Both the position numbers and the translations under genes were made by a program. This document shows positions 45,678-56,432 of a stretch of 64,000 nucleotides of DNA, piece by piece (position 1 is the stretch's first letter; each line of letters starts with the position of its first letter). Source of the DNA: Phaonia tiefii (taxonomy: Eukaryota; Arthropoda; Insecta; Diptera; Muscidae); NCBI GenBank assembly GCA_963931995.1, contig OZ008371.1:216375493-216439492 (forward strand), given 5' to 3'. The notes below the pieces were generated by a model. The model saw only the letters and a list, made by a program, of their open reading frames with translations. It ran no database searches and was not told the origin of the DNA.

Positions 45678-46130
45678 AGCTATATCAATTATTTCCGTTA
45701 TCTATGGTCGAAAGTACAGAAATGGCAAAACTCCGGTCCCAATTAATTATCAAAATATCTATGCCCCATTAAATTGATTTTTCGTCCGGTTCAGCGACCA
45801 TTCGTGGTTGAGAGTCCTCAGACACTCGAATGGTTTTTGGATCTGCGACCACTGAAGTTGCTATGCTTTTAGGGCGGTGGAAGTTTTTGGATTTAAAAGG
45901 CGTTCCGGCAAGTTCAGACTCATGGTTTTGAAAAAGTTTTTATATAAGAAAAAAAATTTATTATGTGAAATTATTAAAGTTTGTCACATTTTCCCTTGTC
46001 AAAATTATTTTCACAAAAATTTCCCACAATTTTGAATACACGTCAATGAGAATTATGGGAAACTTCATTGAAATGAAACGCAGTACAAAACAACACCTAT
46101 TGAAAAAATGTGACAATGTTTGAGCTATAT

Positions 46131-46557
46131 CATAGAATAATACATACCATAGAAGCTTTTATTCGCTCAATAAATTAAACGTCATAGGTACGATGGAAAG
46201 TAAACATTGGATGGTGGAAAATATGGGTTCAATAATACCAGATGGTGGCAATAGTATACAGCGATCAACAAAGGAACAACAACTGAATTTCGTGCTTTTG
46301 TGGCAAACTAGTTGTGTTAAATACAATACAAATGTATACCAACGATATAAGTCAACAAAAAAGTGCAAAATGTATTTAAATTTTTCAGTTCTACACCAAA
46401 ACGACAGGAAAAAGTTAAGTGAACATATTTTGTAGCTCCACCTGGTGTAAGGTAATTTTAAATTTAATTTCTCTCATTTCCACAAACCTACGACGAAGAG
46501 TGTGAAATGAAACGTCAGATGAGAGAATAAGTTTATCTACGTATGTATTATTCTATG
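46131..46557 (+). mobile_element. 427-bp TIR element, duplicate of copy 2
   Basis: This copy is offset by exactly 880 bases from 45251-45677, including the flanking AGCTATAT duplications, so it arose by duplication of the region and not by an independent insertion. Confidence 0.88.
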
Positions 46558-46876
46558 AGCTATATCAATTATTTCCGTTATCTATGGTCGAAAGTACAGA
46601 AATGGCAAAACTCCGGTCCCAATTAATTATCAAAATATTTTTTTTGTACGAAAAAGCTTTTGCATAACAACCCTGCACTTGTTTTTATTCATGAAGATTC
46701 CATTATTTTTTATACACGTACTTCTTATGGGAATGAAGACTTCATAAGCTCTAAATATGGGACTTTGCAAACAACACATTTTTATACTTTACTTAGTAGG
46801 CAGGTTTACAGGATTATTTTCTCGTGTGCAGATAAATGAAAGATTCCAACCCAGAAATTTAAAAAAAATAAATAAA

Positions 46877-47030
46877 TGGTTTCCCATTACATCCCATGAA
46901 GGAATTGGGGAGAGCTTCTCACAATCAGAGAGCTATGTGCTTTCTAGTTTTATGCTCACTGATTGACAGTGTCGCCGAACCTAGGATCTCATGTACAAGA
47001 TACGCGCACACTTAACATTGCACCACCGAC
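46877..47030 (-). mobile_element. tRNA-derived SINE, internally deleted copy 5
   Basis: The 3' end (GGTTTCCCATTACATCCC) and the tRNA-like head (ATGTACAAGATACGCGC, TTGCACCACCGAC) are present, but about 120 bases of body and the B box are lost between them. A short A-rich tail (AAATAAATAAATGG) precedes it on the plus strand. Confidence 0.8.
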
Positions 47031-47033
47031 TTT

Positions 47034-47440
47034 CAATTGAAAGTCAGAAAAAACACCGATTGAAGTTCTGAAAATATCAATTAAAATTCAGAATAAATCA
47101 ATTTAAATTAAAAATTTGGTAATTGAAATTCAGAAAACATAAATTTAAATTCAATTCAAATTTAAAAAAAACCGATTAAATTAAATTCAGAATTTCCAAT
47201 TGAAATTCTATGTTTCCCGAATTTCAATTGATGATTTGTTTTGTTTCTGAATTTGTTTCTGAATTTCAATAGATATTTTATGAATTTCAATTTGAGTTTA
47301 CTGAATTTCAATTGATTTTTCCTGAATTTTAATAGATATTTTCTGATTTGCAAATAGAATTTCAATTGGAAATTATGAAGTTAATTTAATCGTTTCTAAA
47401 TTTCCGAAATTAAATTGATATTTTCTGAATTGCAGTTGAA
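47034..47440. repeat. Foldback minisatellite of AATTGAAATTCAGAAAA units
   Basis: The left half repeats AATTGAAATTCAGAAAATAT-like units. The right half repeats the reverse complement (TATTTTCTGAATTTCAATT). The region could fold into a long hairpin. The frame at 47162-47365 (minus) is a translation of the repeat and is not called. Confidence 0.75.
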
Positions 47441-48035
47441 AAAGTGTCGTCATAACCTTCAAAAAAATCTTATCTTTGAAAATCCGTCTTGTCATATATT
47501 TGAAAAGGTTGAAAAGACTAATTTGTTTTATCAACCATTGTGCAAAATCAAGACAGATCAGATCTTAACCAACCAACAGTAAATGAACACAAATGTAATG
47601 TGATGCATTTGGTACGAAATGCTGCATATGAGGAGGTCGACTCCAATCCGTCGATTGTGGTGAAGTGGCTTTGCAAAATCAAGCAGCCGTTAGGTCTTAA
47701 GCAAAATCAATCTTCACGTAACGGAAGAAGTTACAAATTGTAACATTGACAGTGCGGAAAAGAGACAAACAATCTGTGACTTATTTTCCCCAACTGACAA
47801 AATGCGCGCTTTGGCAGAGGCTTTACAGGGTAACACCGACTGTACTGGTACATTTTCCGATTAGAACAAGACAACTACATTGTTATTCAACGAGTGCTGT
47901 TACTGTGCGACCACTGTTAATCCGCAGTTAACAGTTTTTACTTGCCCGAACACTTACCCACCCATATTGCACGTTGGTTTGAGTGTGAACTCACATACAG
48001 TTGGTCTTTGTACGATTGTTAACCAACATTTAAGA
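47441..48035. other. Intergenic, upstream of the 48-kb gene start
   Basis: No gene is supported. A frame at 47540-47743 is short and without motifs. This stretch probably holds proximal regulatory DNA for the promoter at 48036, but no specific site is recognised. Confidence 0.4.
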
Positions 48036-48069
48036 TCAGTTTAGTGTGGGACTCGATTGCAAACGGTTT
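48036..48069 (+). promoter_or_regulatory. Candidate Inr + near-consensus DPE promoter
   Basis: TCAGTT at 48036-48041 puts +1 at A48038. GGTTT at 48065-48069 occupies +28 to +32 and matches four of five DPE positions. It lies about 515 bases upstream of the ATG at 48553. Confidence 0.4.
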
Positions 48070-48552
48070 AAGTGTTCGGTCGCTGATTCGGAGAGTGCAG
48101 AGCAAAGCAAAACAAAGAAGAAGAAAAAAAAACAAAAATAACGAAGAAGCCAGTGGGAAATTGAACGCTCAAAACTCGAAATGAGCGTTTTACTTTAAAT
48201 ACTCATTTAAACTCGTTCAATCTTCGGTTAGTGAATACGTCATTCGTGTTTCGAAACGAGCAATGTGCAGAGAATATGAATAAAATAAAAAAGTTTCGAA
48301 ATATTTTAGCAGAACATCTTTGATGCGAGCGTGTGTTTAAGTGCCGTGTTAACGTCGTAAATAGCGCCAGTGTCGTTGCTGCCGCGTGATTTAATTTAGT
48401 GATCATCCCATCATATTCAGAAGACACAAAATGTTTTAGAGCTCGCCGACATTTGTGCATAAGTCGCCCTTTAACAATTGAACACAGCTTGCGCGTTGCG
48501 GACTAAACGCGGGTTTACACCAAAGCAACGATCGGCAAGAAGGAAATTCAAA

Positions 48553-48748
48553 ATGGTTACAACTGCAGGCAGCGGCAGCTGCGTGTGTAGCAACAACTTT
48601 ACCAAAAACATCACCACAACCAGCAACCATGCCAAATATACACACCATAACGCTTACAAATGGCCAACGTTAAAATTAAGTCTGATAATCTGGTTTTGGT
48701 GTGTACTCAGCAATGTAACGTCCATACCGGGTGCTGCAGTCTATTCAA
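48553..48748 (+). CDS. First coding exon of an unidentified secreted or membrane protein
   Basis: ATG at 48553 has an excellent fly start context (TCAAAATGG). It encodes 65 residues: a polar N-terminal region with Asn/Thr/His, then LKLSLIIWFWCVL (residues 40-52), a hydrophobic core like a signal peptide with a long n-region or a signal anchor, then SNVTSIPGAAVYS. A donor GTAGGT at 48749 follows TATTCAA, leaving phase 1. An upstream in-frame TTG gives no better start. The rest of the gene is not recognised in the window, so the product is unknown. Codon 1 choice and the donor are inference from local signals. Confidence 0.5.
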
Positions 48749-49358
48749 GTAGGTTGACAACCGACAGGACTGACTGAACGCTATTTTTAGTCCCATATCG
48801 TTCGTCACTGATGTTCGGATCCATTTGCTTTAACATTGCACATCAAAGTCAAGCGTCATTCGCGATTGCTCTCATATGTTTTCACCTCTTTACTAAACGA
48901 CCGCCCGCAAACATTTGATTGTGTTAAAAAATCAAACAGGTTATTCCTCTGACCGTTAGCAAATGTTGTTGATTCACAGCCAGGGAGGCCAACTGAAAAG
49001 CACCGACTGCGCTTGAAATGACCGGGTTTGATTCCAAAAATCTTGAGTTTTTTCAACAGTTCTGCATCATCTAAACAACATCCTTGCAAGGTGCTATGCT
49101 AGAAATAATGGAACATTTATATAAATTTAGAATCAATTATAGAATCACTGAATCCTGGGATAGGACACTTTACATAACTACAGTTCTTACTTTGTATACA
49201 TCTACACACAGTTAAAAGTGGTTGATGCTCTCGGCAGCAGACAAATAGGAGATAGTAATAGGTGTTGCTGTTGTTACAGCCAACAACAACGCAAGTTGGT
49301 TTTGTTTGGAAGACAACATCTGTCAAATTCAATACCAAATTTATAGCATCAAATTTGT
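48749..49358. other. Probable intron start, no gene recognised
   Basis: If the 48.5-kb exon is real this is the start of its first intron, which would extend to an unseen exon. No transposon is recognised in these 600 bases. Confidence 0.4.
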
Positions 49359-49463
49359 GGCCATCGGTGATGCAGTGGTGTAGGTCCCAATCAGTGACTG
49401 TAAATCTAGAAAGCCTCTCTGATTGTGACAAGCTCTCCCTAGTCCCTTTATGAAATGTAATGG
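49359..49463 (+). mobile_element. tRNA-derived SINE, deleted copy 6 (forward)
   Basis: Head GGCCATCGGTGATGCAGTGG is joined directly to the 3' body (GTAGGTCCCAATCAGTGAC ... CCCTTTATGAAATGTAATGGG), so the B box and middle are deleted. A (TTTATT)-like tail follows. Confidence 0.78.
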
Positions 49464-50190
49464 GAGACTATGTATTCATTTTTATTTATACGAGTAAACA
49501 ATTAGGGACCACAACGACATGACCAAAACTAAGTAAGCTGTTCTAATAACACAACCTCGAACATGGTTGAATCATGGTAGTAAACCATTTGCTGAGATGA
49601 GTAGCCCCAAGGTTACTCGTTGCAGTAAACGTTGTTTTTGAAATCAAAAACAAACAGAAAAGGAATTACCTTTCATTTAAATAGTACGTAGCTTATATTA
49701 ATATACATACATATGTACATAAGTACTACAGATTTGTTAGCCATCTCATCTGACATTCCACTTTGTGCTTCTTCCGAAAGGAATCGAACTTCTTTCTGTC
49801 AGCTGTTTAATTTCAACAAATCGAACAAAGTCCTTTATTTTCAATTTTATGCCTTCACGATGTTCACATATTTTGCACATTCACAGTAATAATTTCAGTT
49901 TTGTTTATAAAACATCAGCGAGAGAATTCTTCTCTTGACTTTAAAACTTGCAATTTCCAGATGTTCAATTCTCTTCAGTCAAAAAACAAGGACCGAGTTA
50001 GTGAATCTACAGTATTCTAATCTATGGTACGTATCATATTGACATTCTTCTACAGAGGTCTCCGAAAGAGGTCCTTTCAGGCTTAAACAAGAAAGTTTTC
50101 AATGTAGAGTTAAAGGCTTCCAAAGATTGTGTGCAACCACAAATACGGACATTAAACTGGCGTCGTAATGGTTATCATAGATTTGGGCCC
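49464..50190. other. No gene seen
   Basis: AT-rich non-coding sequence with ACATACATATGTACAT palindrome words near 49700. No supported feature. Confidence 0.45.
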
Positions 50191-51535
50191 AATGAAATTT
50201 TCATCAAAATGATGATGTTGTCTACACTCAAAAAAAAATTATGTCGAGTTTTATTATGTTTATGAAAAGCTTCATAACAAATGATGAAGTACTTTTGATT
50301 GCTATTCAAGAAGCTTTTCATAAATATGTTTAAAAAGTTAATCAAATTTGATAAACTACTTGCATCATATTTTGATTGCTTTTCAGCAATGTTTATGAAA
50401 AATTTCATCAGTTTTATTTTATCACGAACTTACACAATTTGTATGAAACCTCCATTGTCATAGTTATGAACTATTTCATTGAACCCAAATTAATGAAACT
50501 TTTCCATCAATATGATGGACATTTGCACAGAAGAAAAAAAAAGATAAATGGTTTCCTATTACATCTCATGAAGGAATTGGGGAGAGCTTGTCACAACAAG
50601 TGAGCTGTGCGCTTTCTAGTTTTATACTCACTGATTGGGTTCCGAACAGTATTTTGAGAAGCTTTCCATGGCTAAATACTCGATAGTGTCGCCGCCACTA
50701 TGCGAGGTGACCGCCACCGAAAGGAATTTAAGGTGGTTAGAGCAGGGATCGAACAAGAAAGAAGAAGAAATAAAAATTCAAAATCTTGTTGTAATCTTAC
50801 TTATATATTTCAGGAACTGAAATATATTATAATGGTAGGCATTTTAAACAAATGCATTGCATTAATTATACTGTGCAAGTCGAAAGAAGAACAGAAGTGG
50901 GTTCAACGGATTTACACTAATTCGGTGTTTCGAATCGAATTGCATCATTAGTTTTTTGCCCTATAATGATGGTTTTATAAAATTTTTTCATACGCATTTT
51001 TGATTTTTTAATCAAAAAATTATTACTTTTTCTTCAAAAATTTATTTATAACTGCGAAACTGTTGGTAACCTTGCCAAATAGTATAGGTATGGATTAAAT
51101 TTATTGCAATTGTTAATTTTTCTAAGTTTGTTTAAACAAAATCGGATGAGGCGTTCTCGAGTAATGGTTACATATGTATATATAAATTTGTTTAAAAAAT
51201 GAGGTCTAAATCTCAGCCTCTGAGTAAGAAATTAAAAAAAATCTGTATGAAACCATCGCCAAAAAACTAATGATGCAGTTCGATTAGTGTAAATCCGTTA
51301 AGTCCGCATATATTTTCCAAAATTTTTTATCAGACTTGCACAGTGTTATTTATTTAACAGGTTGAAATTTCTCCATAGTTTTGTGAAATTGAATTGACAA
51401 ACTCTATTCAAGTCTGTCTACATATGTCATACATATAATACCATTTTTATGAAATGTTTCATTGCGTTTTGTGAGAAGTTTCATCGTACAAATTGATTTA
51501 TGAAATTTTGATGAATTTTTTTAAAATATTTCGCC
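50190..51535. repeat. Scattered ATGAAAnnTTTCAT palindromic words, interrupted by a SINE
   Basis: Variants such as ATGAAAATTTCAT, TATGAAAAGCTTCATA, TTATGAAAAATTTCATCA and TGAAATGTTTCAT recur about every 50-90 bases at 50190-50515 and again at 51440-51535, often next to GATGATG. SINE copy 7 sits inside the first cluster. Family unknown. Confidence 0.5.
50549..50755 (-). mobile_element. tRNA-derived SINE, copy 7, head partly missing
   Basis: Reverse orientation. It has the 3' end GGTTTCCTATTACATCTC, body GAAGCTTTCCATGGCTAAAT and ACTATGCGAGGTGACCGCC, and ends inside the B-box region at GCAGGGATCGAAC. Cut after the B box. Confidence 0.82.
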
Positions 51536-51565
51536 TGTTTTAATGATATACATTGTCATATATAG

Positions 51566-52859
51566 CAGGGGTTCCCAAAGTGTGCGCCGCGCCGCCCTGG
51601 TGCGCCGTATAAAGTAAAGAGGGGCGCCGTGAGTCGATCTTCTAACATTATCCGAAACCAGAAATAAGTTTTGTATACGCAAATTCAAAATCAAACTCAA
51701 AAACTATATGTATTGTCTAAGAAATTATGATTTATTTTTATCGAAAATAGAGCAGAAAAAGCCGACAATGCTGCAATTTTTTATAATTTTAGATTTAGCA
51801 TATTTTTTTTTAACAACACTGACATAGATATATACTCGTCGCCGTCGCTCAGTCACCGAAAAGTACCTACGCGCTTGAAAACCTTTGATACCCTACCCCT
51901 CCCACGTCTTTACCCACCCGCGACTGCTTGCTCGCAATGTCCGTTCACTTCCTAGTCAAGTAGTCAAGCTACAAGGCAAAAACACGCATATTCTGAAACT
52001 AACGGAGAGAATTGCGGCATTTAGGAAGAAACTGCAGTTGTGGATAAAAAAAAAATGAGTGGAGGCAGCGGTCAAGATTGCTTCCCGCAATTGTATAAAT
52101 ATGCGGTATCTAATTAACTGGATGTCTCGCAAGACCTGATGGCCCTTTTCACGGAACACCTATCGAAGCTCACAGAATGGTTTTCGAAGTACTTTGCAGA
52201 TGATGATGTCGAAAAATTTGCGTGGATCCAAGATCCTTTCCGTGCACAAGCTTCGCCAGGATTCACAACACAAGAGCAAGAGAGTCTCATTGAACTGTCT
52301 TGCGACAACAGCTTCAAAACTAGATTCACCAATTCCGATTTGGCGGAGTTTTGATTATCGATTCAAAATGATTTTCCAAATTTAACTTCGAAGGCTTTAA
52401 CAATGTTCATTTCGTTTACCACATTATATTTATGTGAAGCTGGATTTTCAGCTGTAGCTGTAATCTAAAGCAAATACCGCTCAAAAATCAAAGTGGAGCA
52501 AGAAATGATTTGAAAATCTGTGCTGATATTATCAATCACACCCGTCACATTGATTTGACTGAGTACTATCGAATTATATTTTTTTCCTTAAGTCTTCTTT
52601 GGTTGTTCTCTGTTTCAATTCTGAATTCTTATACGAGTAAATACGAATAATAAAACTCAATTTCATATTGTGGATGTTTTAATTTTTGTGCGTATCTACC
52701 TAACTATTGTTATTGTAGGTACCTATTCCTTTCGACTATAAAATATATACATATGTATAGTCACTATATCTATTCCAAATAGTTTACTAAAGTAGGGCGC
52801 CGTAACAATATACTAAACGTGTAAGTGGGCCGCGGGCTGAAAAAGATTGGGAACCCCTG
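51566..52859 (+). mobile_element. Internally deleted hAT element with 8-bp TSD
   Basis: The ends CAGGGGTTCCCAAAG and its inverted partner (CTTTTT...TTGGGAACCCCTG) bound 1294 bases. ATATATAG occurs on both sides (51558-51565 and 52860-52867). CAGGG ends and an 8-bp duplication identify the hAT superfamily. The interior keeps only the C-terminal part of a transposase (see 52100-52565). GC-rich subterminal GGCGCCGT words occur near both ends (TGCGCCGTATAAAG and AGGGCGCCGTAAC), possible transposase binding repeats. Confidence 0.92.
52100..52565 (+). pseudogene. C-terminal relic of a hAT transposase (ZBED-like)
   Basis: The frame reads FTEHLSKLTEWFSKYF, WIQDPF, LIELSCDNSFK, then past a stop at 52352 LSIQNDFPNLTSKALTMF, TTLYLCEAGFSAV, a stop, and SKYRSKIKVEQEM. 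This is the order found in the hAT dimerisation domain of ZBED-type transposases. Several Trp-like positions are now TGA. The catalytic N-terminal two-thirds are absent, so it cannot act on its own. Confidence 0.85.
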
Positions 52860-52867
52860 ATATATAG

Positions 52868-53854
52868 GAAACACCACACCACGTGAAAGCGAGTTGTCCG
52901 TTAAATTATAATTATTCTATTTGATTAAGTTGTCAGAAGATGTTCTCCATTCTCACCTTTATCATATTTGATTACAATTGTGGTTTTTGTACTAGGCAGA
53001 GGTCATTTTTGGAATCTGATATACCAATTTTCGATCCTGTTATTTTGTGTGGCAGTTGATTTCCCAACGCAATGTTACCTGTGCGAACTGTGACATGGAA
53101 TGTATGTTTGTAAATGCTGGGAGAAATCTGTCTACTTAACAAACCTAGATAAGAGCTGGGTTTATCAAACATCTACCGAACATCTACCGAAGGAAAGAAA
53201 TCTTTTGAAATTGCCTGAGAAACCAGTGAGCTGGGTACAGTAATTTCATCATTTCCACTCAATCTACGAATGTAGATGAACAATTACTACTAGGCGTTGA
53301 TTTCATATTCACCCAAGGACACTCAAGGGCTCTAAGAAAAACAAACATTGTATCCAAATCAGTACCAGACTTTCTTTCAATCTATTTATTCTGTCAATAT
53401 CCAAGCGGTAGTGTCATTTATGGTTTCAGTGGCTTAATGACGCCGTTACACTCGTCTTCATTCAGCAAGGGTCTTTTTTCACACTGCCGAATAGTATTTC
53501 GGGCAGTCATTTCATATGACAACGACGTATTTCTAACAAATCTATTGTGAACAGATGATATTGACCTACATTTTCATCGTTTGATGTTGTATTGAAAGCG
53601 CAAAATGGAACGAATTGTTTATTTTAAAGAATTCCCGTAACCGCTCCCCTCATCATGGGAGGGGGCTCGCATATGCATATACATAATAGCTGTCAACATC
53701 ATATATGTAGTTGACACACGTATGCATGCGCACACGTACATGTGTATGTACTAAGGAGTACAAAACTGAAACCGGTTGGCCGGGTTGTTTCGTAAATTGC
53801 AACTTTATTGACTTTGATAAAGCCAGTTTGGTTGCTAACACGTTTTTACATATT
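52868..53854. other. No gene seen
   Basis: Non-coding sequence. ATATGCATATACATA and ACATGTGTATGTAC palindrome words lie near 53670-53745. No supported feature. Confidence 0.45.
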
Positions 53855-53993
53855 AAGCTTGTTTTTTATTCCCTTCTAAACTAATTTTTCGACAACTTTG
53901 TATTGGGAACTAAGCGATATTAAGCGATTTTAAGCGGCACTCCATACAAAGTCGTCGAAAAATTAGTTTAGCAGGGAATAAAAAAACAAGCTT
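53855..53993. repeat. 139-bp near-perfect hairpin (foldback element)
   Basis: AAGCTTGTTTTTTATTCCC and CTAAACTAATTTTTCGAC on the left pair with GTCGAAAAATTAGTTTAG and GGGAATAAAAAAACAAGCTT on the right. The spacer of about 40 bases carries three AAGCGAT/AAGCGG repeats. TA on both outer sides is compatible with a tiny Tc1/mariner-type MITE, but AT-rich flanks make this weak. Confidence 0.75.
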
Positions 53994-55074
53994 ATTATTA
54001 TTATTTTTTTTTGCATTAATTTCTAATCCCTTTTTACAAAGTTAAGGTTTTTATTCTCGGAGTGGTCCCAAAAAAAATTTTTCCCATAAATTTGAAAACT
54101 CATGATACCGCCTTTTAACTACGCGCATAATAAATGGAAAATTTTTTGGATCAATCCCAACTACTATATTTTCCAAATTTAAAAGTATTATTTTATTTAT
54201 AAATTTTGTTTAGACTTTTATTAAAATCAACATATTTGCCCCCATTACAATTTGAAATTGCATGAATTTCATCAGGACTAGTTCGAATTTGCCTGAGAAA
54301 AATTAAAGTTTTGTGAAAACGCGGAAATCTCACAAAAAAGCGCTAATGCAATTTTTCAGCGAACACTTTAACGAAAACTCTGCTGTTCCGTTCACACACT
54401 ATCTCAAATATCTGTGCTTTTCGCAAACAATCGCTAATCTCTCAAAAGTAAAATATTTCTAACTAAGATCCCAGTAAAACAATTGTAAAACCCTTTTCGA
54501 AGTGGACTTGGAGGTAGAGAAGTTATAATGTAAATATTAAATTTTCAGACAAATATTCAAAAAGGATGAGTCTTGCACTAGGAAGAAAAACAAATCAGCT
54601 CTTAAATGTGTGTATAAATAACAACTATCTCTATCCCAAGAACAACATTTCACGTGGAATTTTACAAAACTCCATACAAAAAAGTGCTTTCTAAGTATCG
54701 ACAATAATGATAAATATGTCAATTCTCATTCAAATTGTCGAAATATTTGATTCTTTGTGTTAAACAAAGGTTAGGAACGCAGGAAGATGGTAGGTAGTAG
54801 GGGTGTGCGTGTGACACAAATTTGTCGTGTCACGCGTGATTGTGATTGACATTAAATTCAATCACGTGATTCCATATTTCAATCGCGTGCGTGTCGTGCG
54901 TGACTGAGGTTTTTGGTATTCACTCTCACAAATCACACTCACGAATCATGCTTTCAATTATGATCATATTATCAATAAGATCTAGCAAACTTTAGCTTTC
55001 CATCTCCAAAAATTCTTCCAGTATGCTGTTTTTTCCTTTTTCCGGAAACACATGCAAACGTACGTACCAATTCT
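53994..55074. other. No gene; CGTG/CACG-rich patch
   Basis: AT-rich sequence. 54805-54955 is a degenerate simple repeat of GTGTCGTGCGTGAC and AATCACGTGATT-like words on both strands. Confidence 0.45.
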
Positions 55075-55290
55075 GTAATGGTAGTGGTAGTGTGCGCGGC
55101 TCTTGTACATGACAACGTGGGTTCGATCCCTGCTCTGACCACCTTACATTTCTTTTGACGGCGTTCACCTCGCTTAGTTATGGCGACACTATCGAGTAGT
55201 TGACCATGTAAGAGCTTCTCAATATACATTTCAGAACCGGTGTAACACTTTAGGTTCCAACCAGTGAGTGTAAAACTAAAAAGGGTACAA
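55075..55290 (+). mobile_element. tRNA-derived SINE, copy 8 (forward)
   Basis: TGGTAGTGTGCGCGGCTC (A-box region) and GTGGGTTCGATCCCTG (B box) are well kept, followed by CACCTCGCTTAG, GGCGACACTATCGAGTAG and GTGTAACACTTTAGG. The final 3' segment ending ATGTAATGGG is lost. Confidence 0.85.
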
Positions 55291-55479
55291 CCAACCAAAT
55301 TTCTTTACCAAATTTTTTTGACAATAAATATGAACAATGTTTAAAATTTGAAACGATTGGGTAAATAACGTTTACGTTCGCGAGAATTTAAAGAAGCATA
55401 CAATGACACATAACGGTTATCAAAAGAACATTTATTTAACAAGAATATTCATTTCTGTTCAATAACTATTGGCTGCATG

Positions 55480-56330
55480 CCTCCGAGCAGGCCTATTAAG
55501 GCAGTCGGAAGCCCCATCCTACAAATGCAATTTGTAATATAGGGCGACATAGGAAGGGGAGGCCTGCATATTTTCCTTCTCTTGGCTGGCCTGCAGAGAT
55601 AAGGCCTCGTAGATGGCCTTTCCTTTCAAGCCTTCTAATGGAAGGATTTCTGAGAGGAATACAAAGGAAGGCCTGTTGGGAGGCCTGCAAAAGAGCATTT
55701 TTAGAAAGACTCAGGCAAAAATTAAAAAATTTGCGAATTATTTCCACATTTATAATATTCAGACATTTTTATGCCTCCTACCAAAATTATAAACACCATC
55801 TCTGAACATTATAAAGTTTTTTTAAATCTACAGCCGCAGGATTTGAACACACGACATCAGCACTTGCAACCGAATATTTTACATACTCGGCTATCGCATG
55901 TTGTGATTTTATTACGGTGAATTGCGAACTTATAGAAAGATGAGTTATCACGAACAACTGCAAACCTCTTGCATCACCTTAGCAGGCCTGTCGACAGACC
56001 TCCTTGGAGAAGGGAAGTGTGCATACCAAAGACCATCAGTTCTGCCTTCCGCTAGTATGCCTGCCAGCAGGCCTGCTTAAAGAAAGAAAGTGTGCATGCG
56101 TATGGGATATTTTCGGAGGTACAGAGGGGGCCTCCTGATATGGCCTGAAGGGAAACAAGCATGTCTATCGGATCTTTTTGTACCTTTAGATAAGGCCTCT
56201 TTAAAGAAGCGAGATGTGAATTGGTACCGAATTTTTTACCAGTCTATGAGAAGGCGGAAGGAGGCCCTGTATGAATGCCTGCCAGGAGAAGGCATAGTTA
56301 AAAAAAAACTGCATGAGAAGACATATTTGT
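55480..56330. repeat. AGGCCTGC-rich repeat patch
   Basis: More than a dozen AGGCCT, GGCCTGC or GCCTGCCAG words occur across 850 bases, on both strands, in otherwise AT-rich DNA. Examples lie near 55488, 55560, 55584, 55601, 55672, 55687, 55983, 56060, 56074 and 56130. The unit is degenerate with no fixed period. It includes a tRNA-like relic at about 55835-55905 (minus; TAGCCGAGTATGTAA and GTTCAAATCCTGC). Open frames at 55496-55747 and 56090-56332 are readings of the repeat. Confidence 0.6.
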
Positions 56331-56355
56331 AGGCATATTTTGAGAATAAAAAAAT

Positions 56356-56432
56356 GGTGTCCCATAACATCCCACGAAGGGATTGGGGAGAGCTTGTCAC
56401 ACTCTGTGAGATGTGCGCTTTCTATTTTGAGA
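56356..56432 (-). mobile_element. tRNA-derived SINE 3' fragment, copy 9
   Basis: Only the 3' end is present in reverse orientation (GGTGTCCCATAACATCCC, AGGGATTGGGGAGAGC, GAGATGTGCGCTTTCTA). Confidence 0.75.

Larger units (their letters stand above)
44878..46637. repeat. 880-bp tandem duplication (two apparently identical units)
   Basis: 44878-45757 and 45758-46637 read the same throughout as far as I can compare by eye. Each unit carries one 427-bp TIR element with its 8-bp duplication plus flanking unique sequence (TCGTCCGGTTCAGCGACC and so on). The junction is between ...CAAAATAT and CTATGCCCC with only a few bases of shared sequence. Confidence 0.9.
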
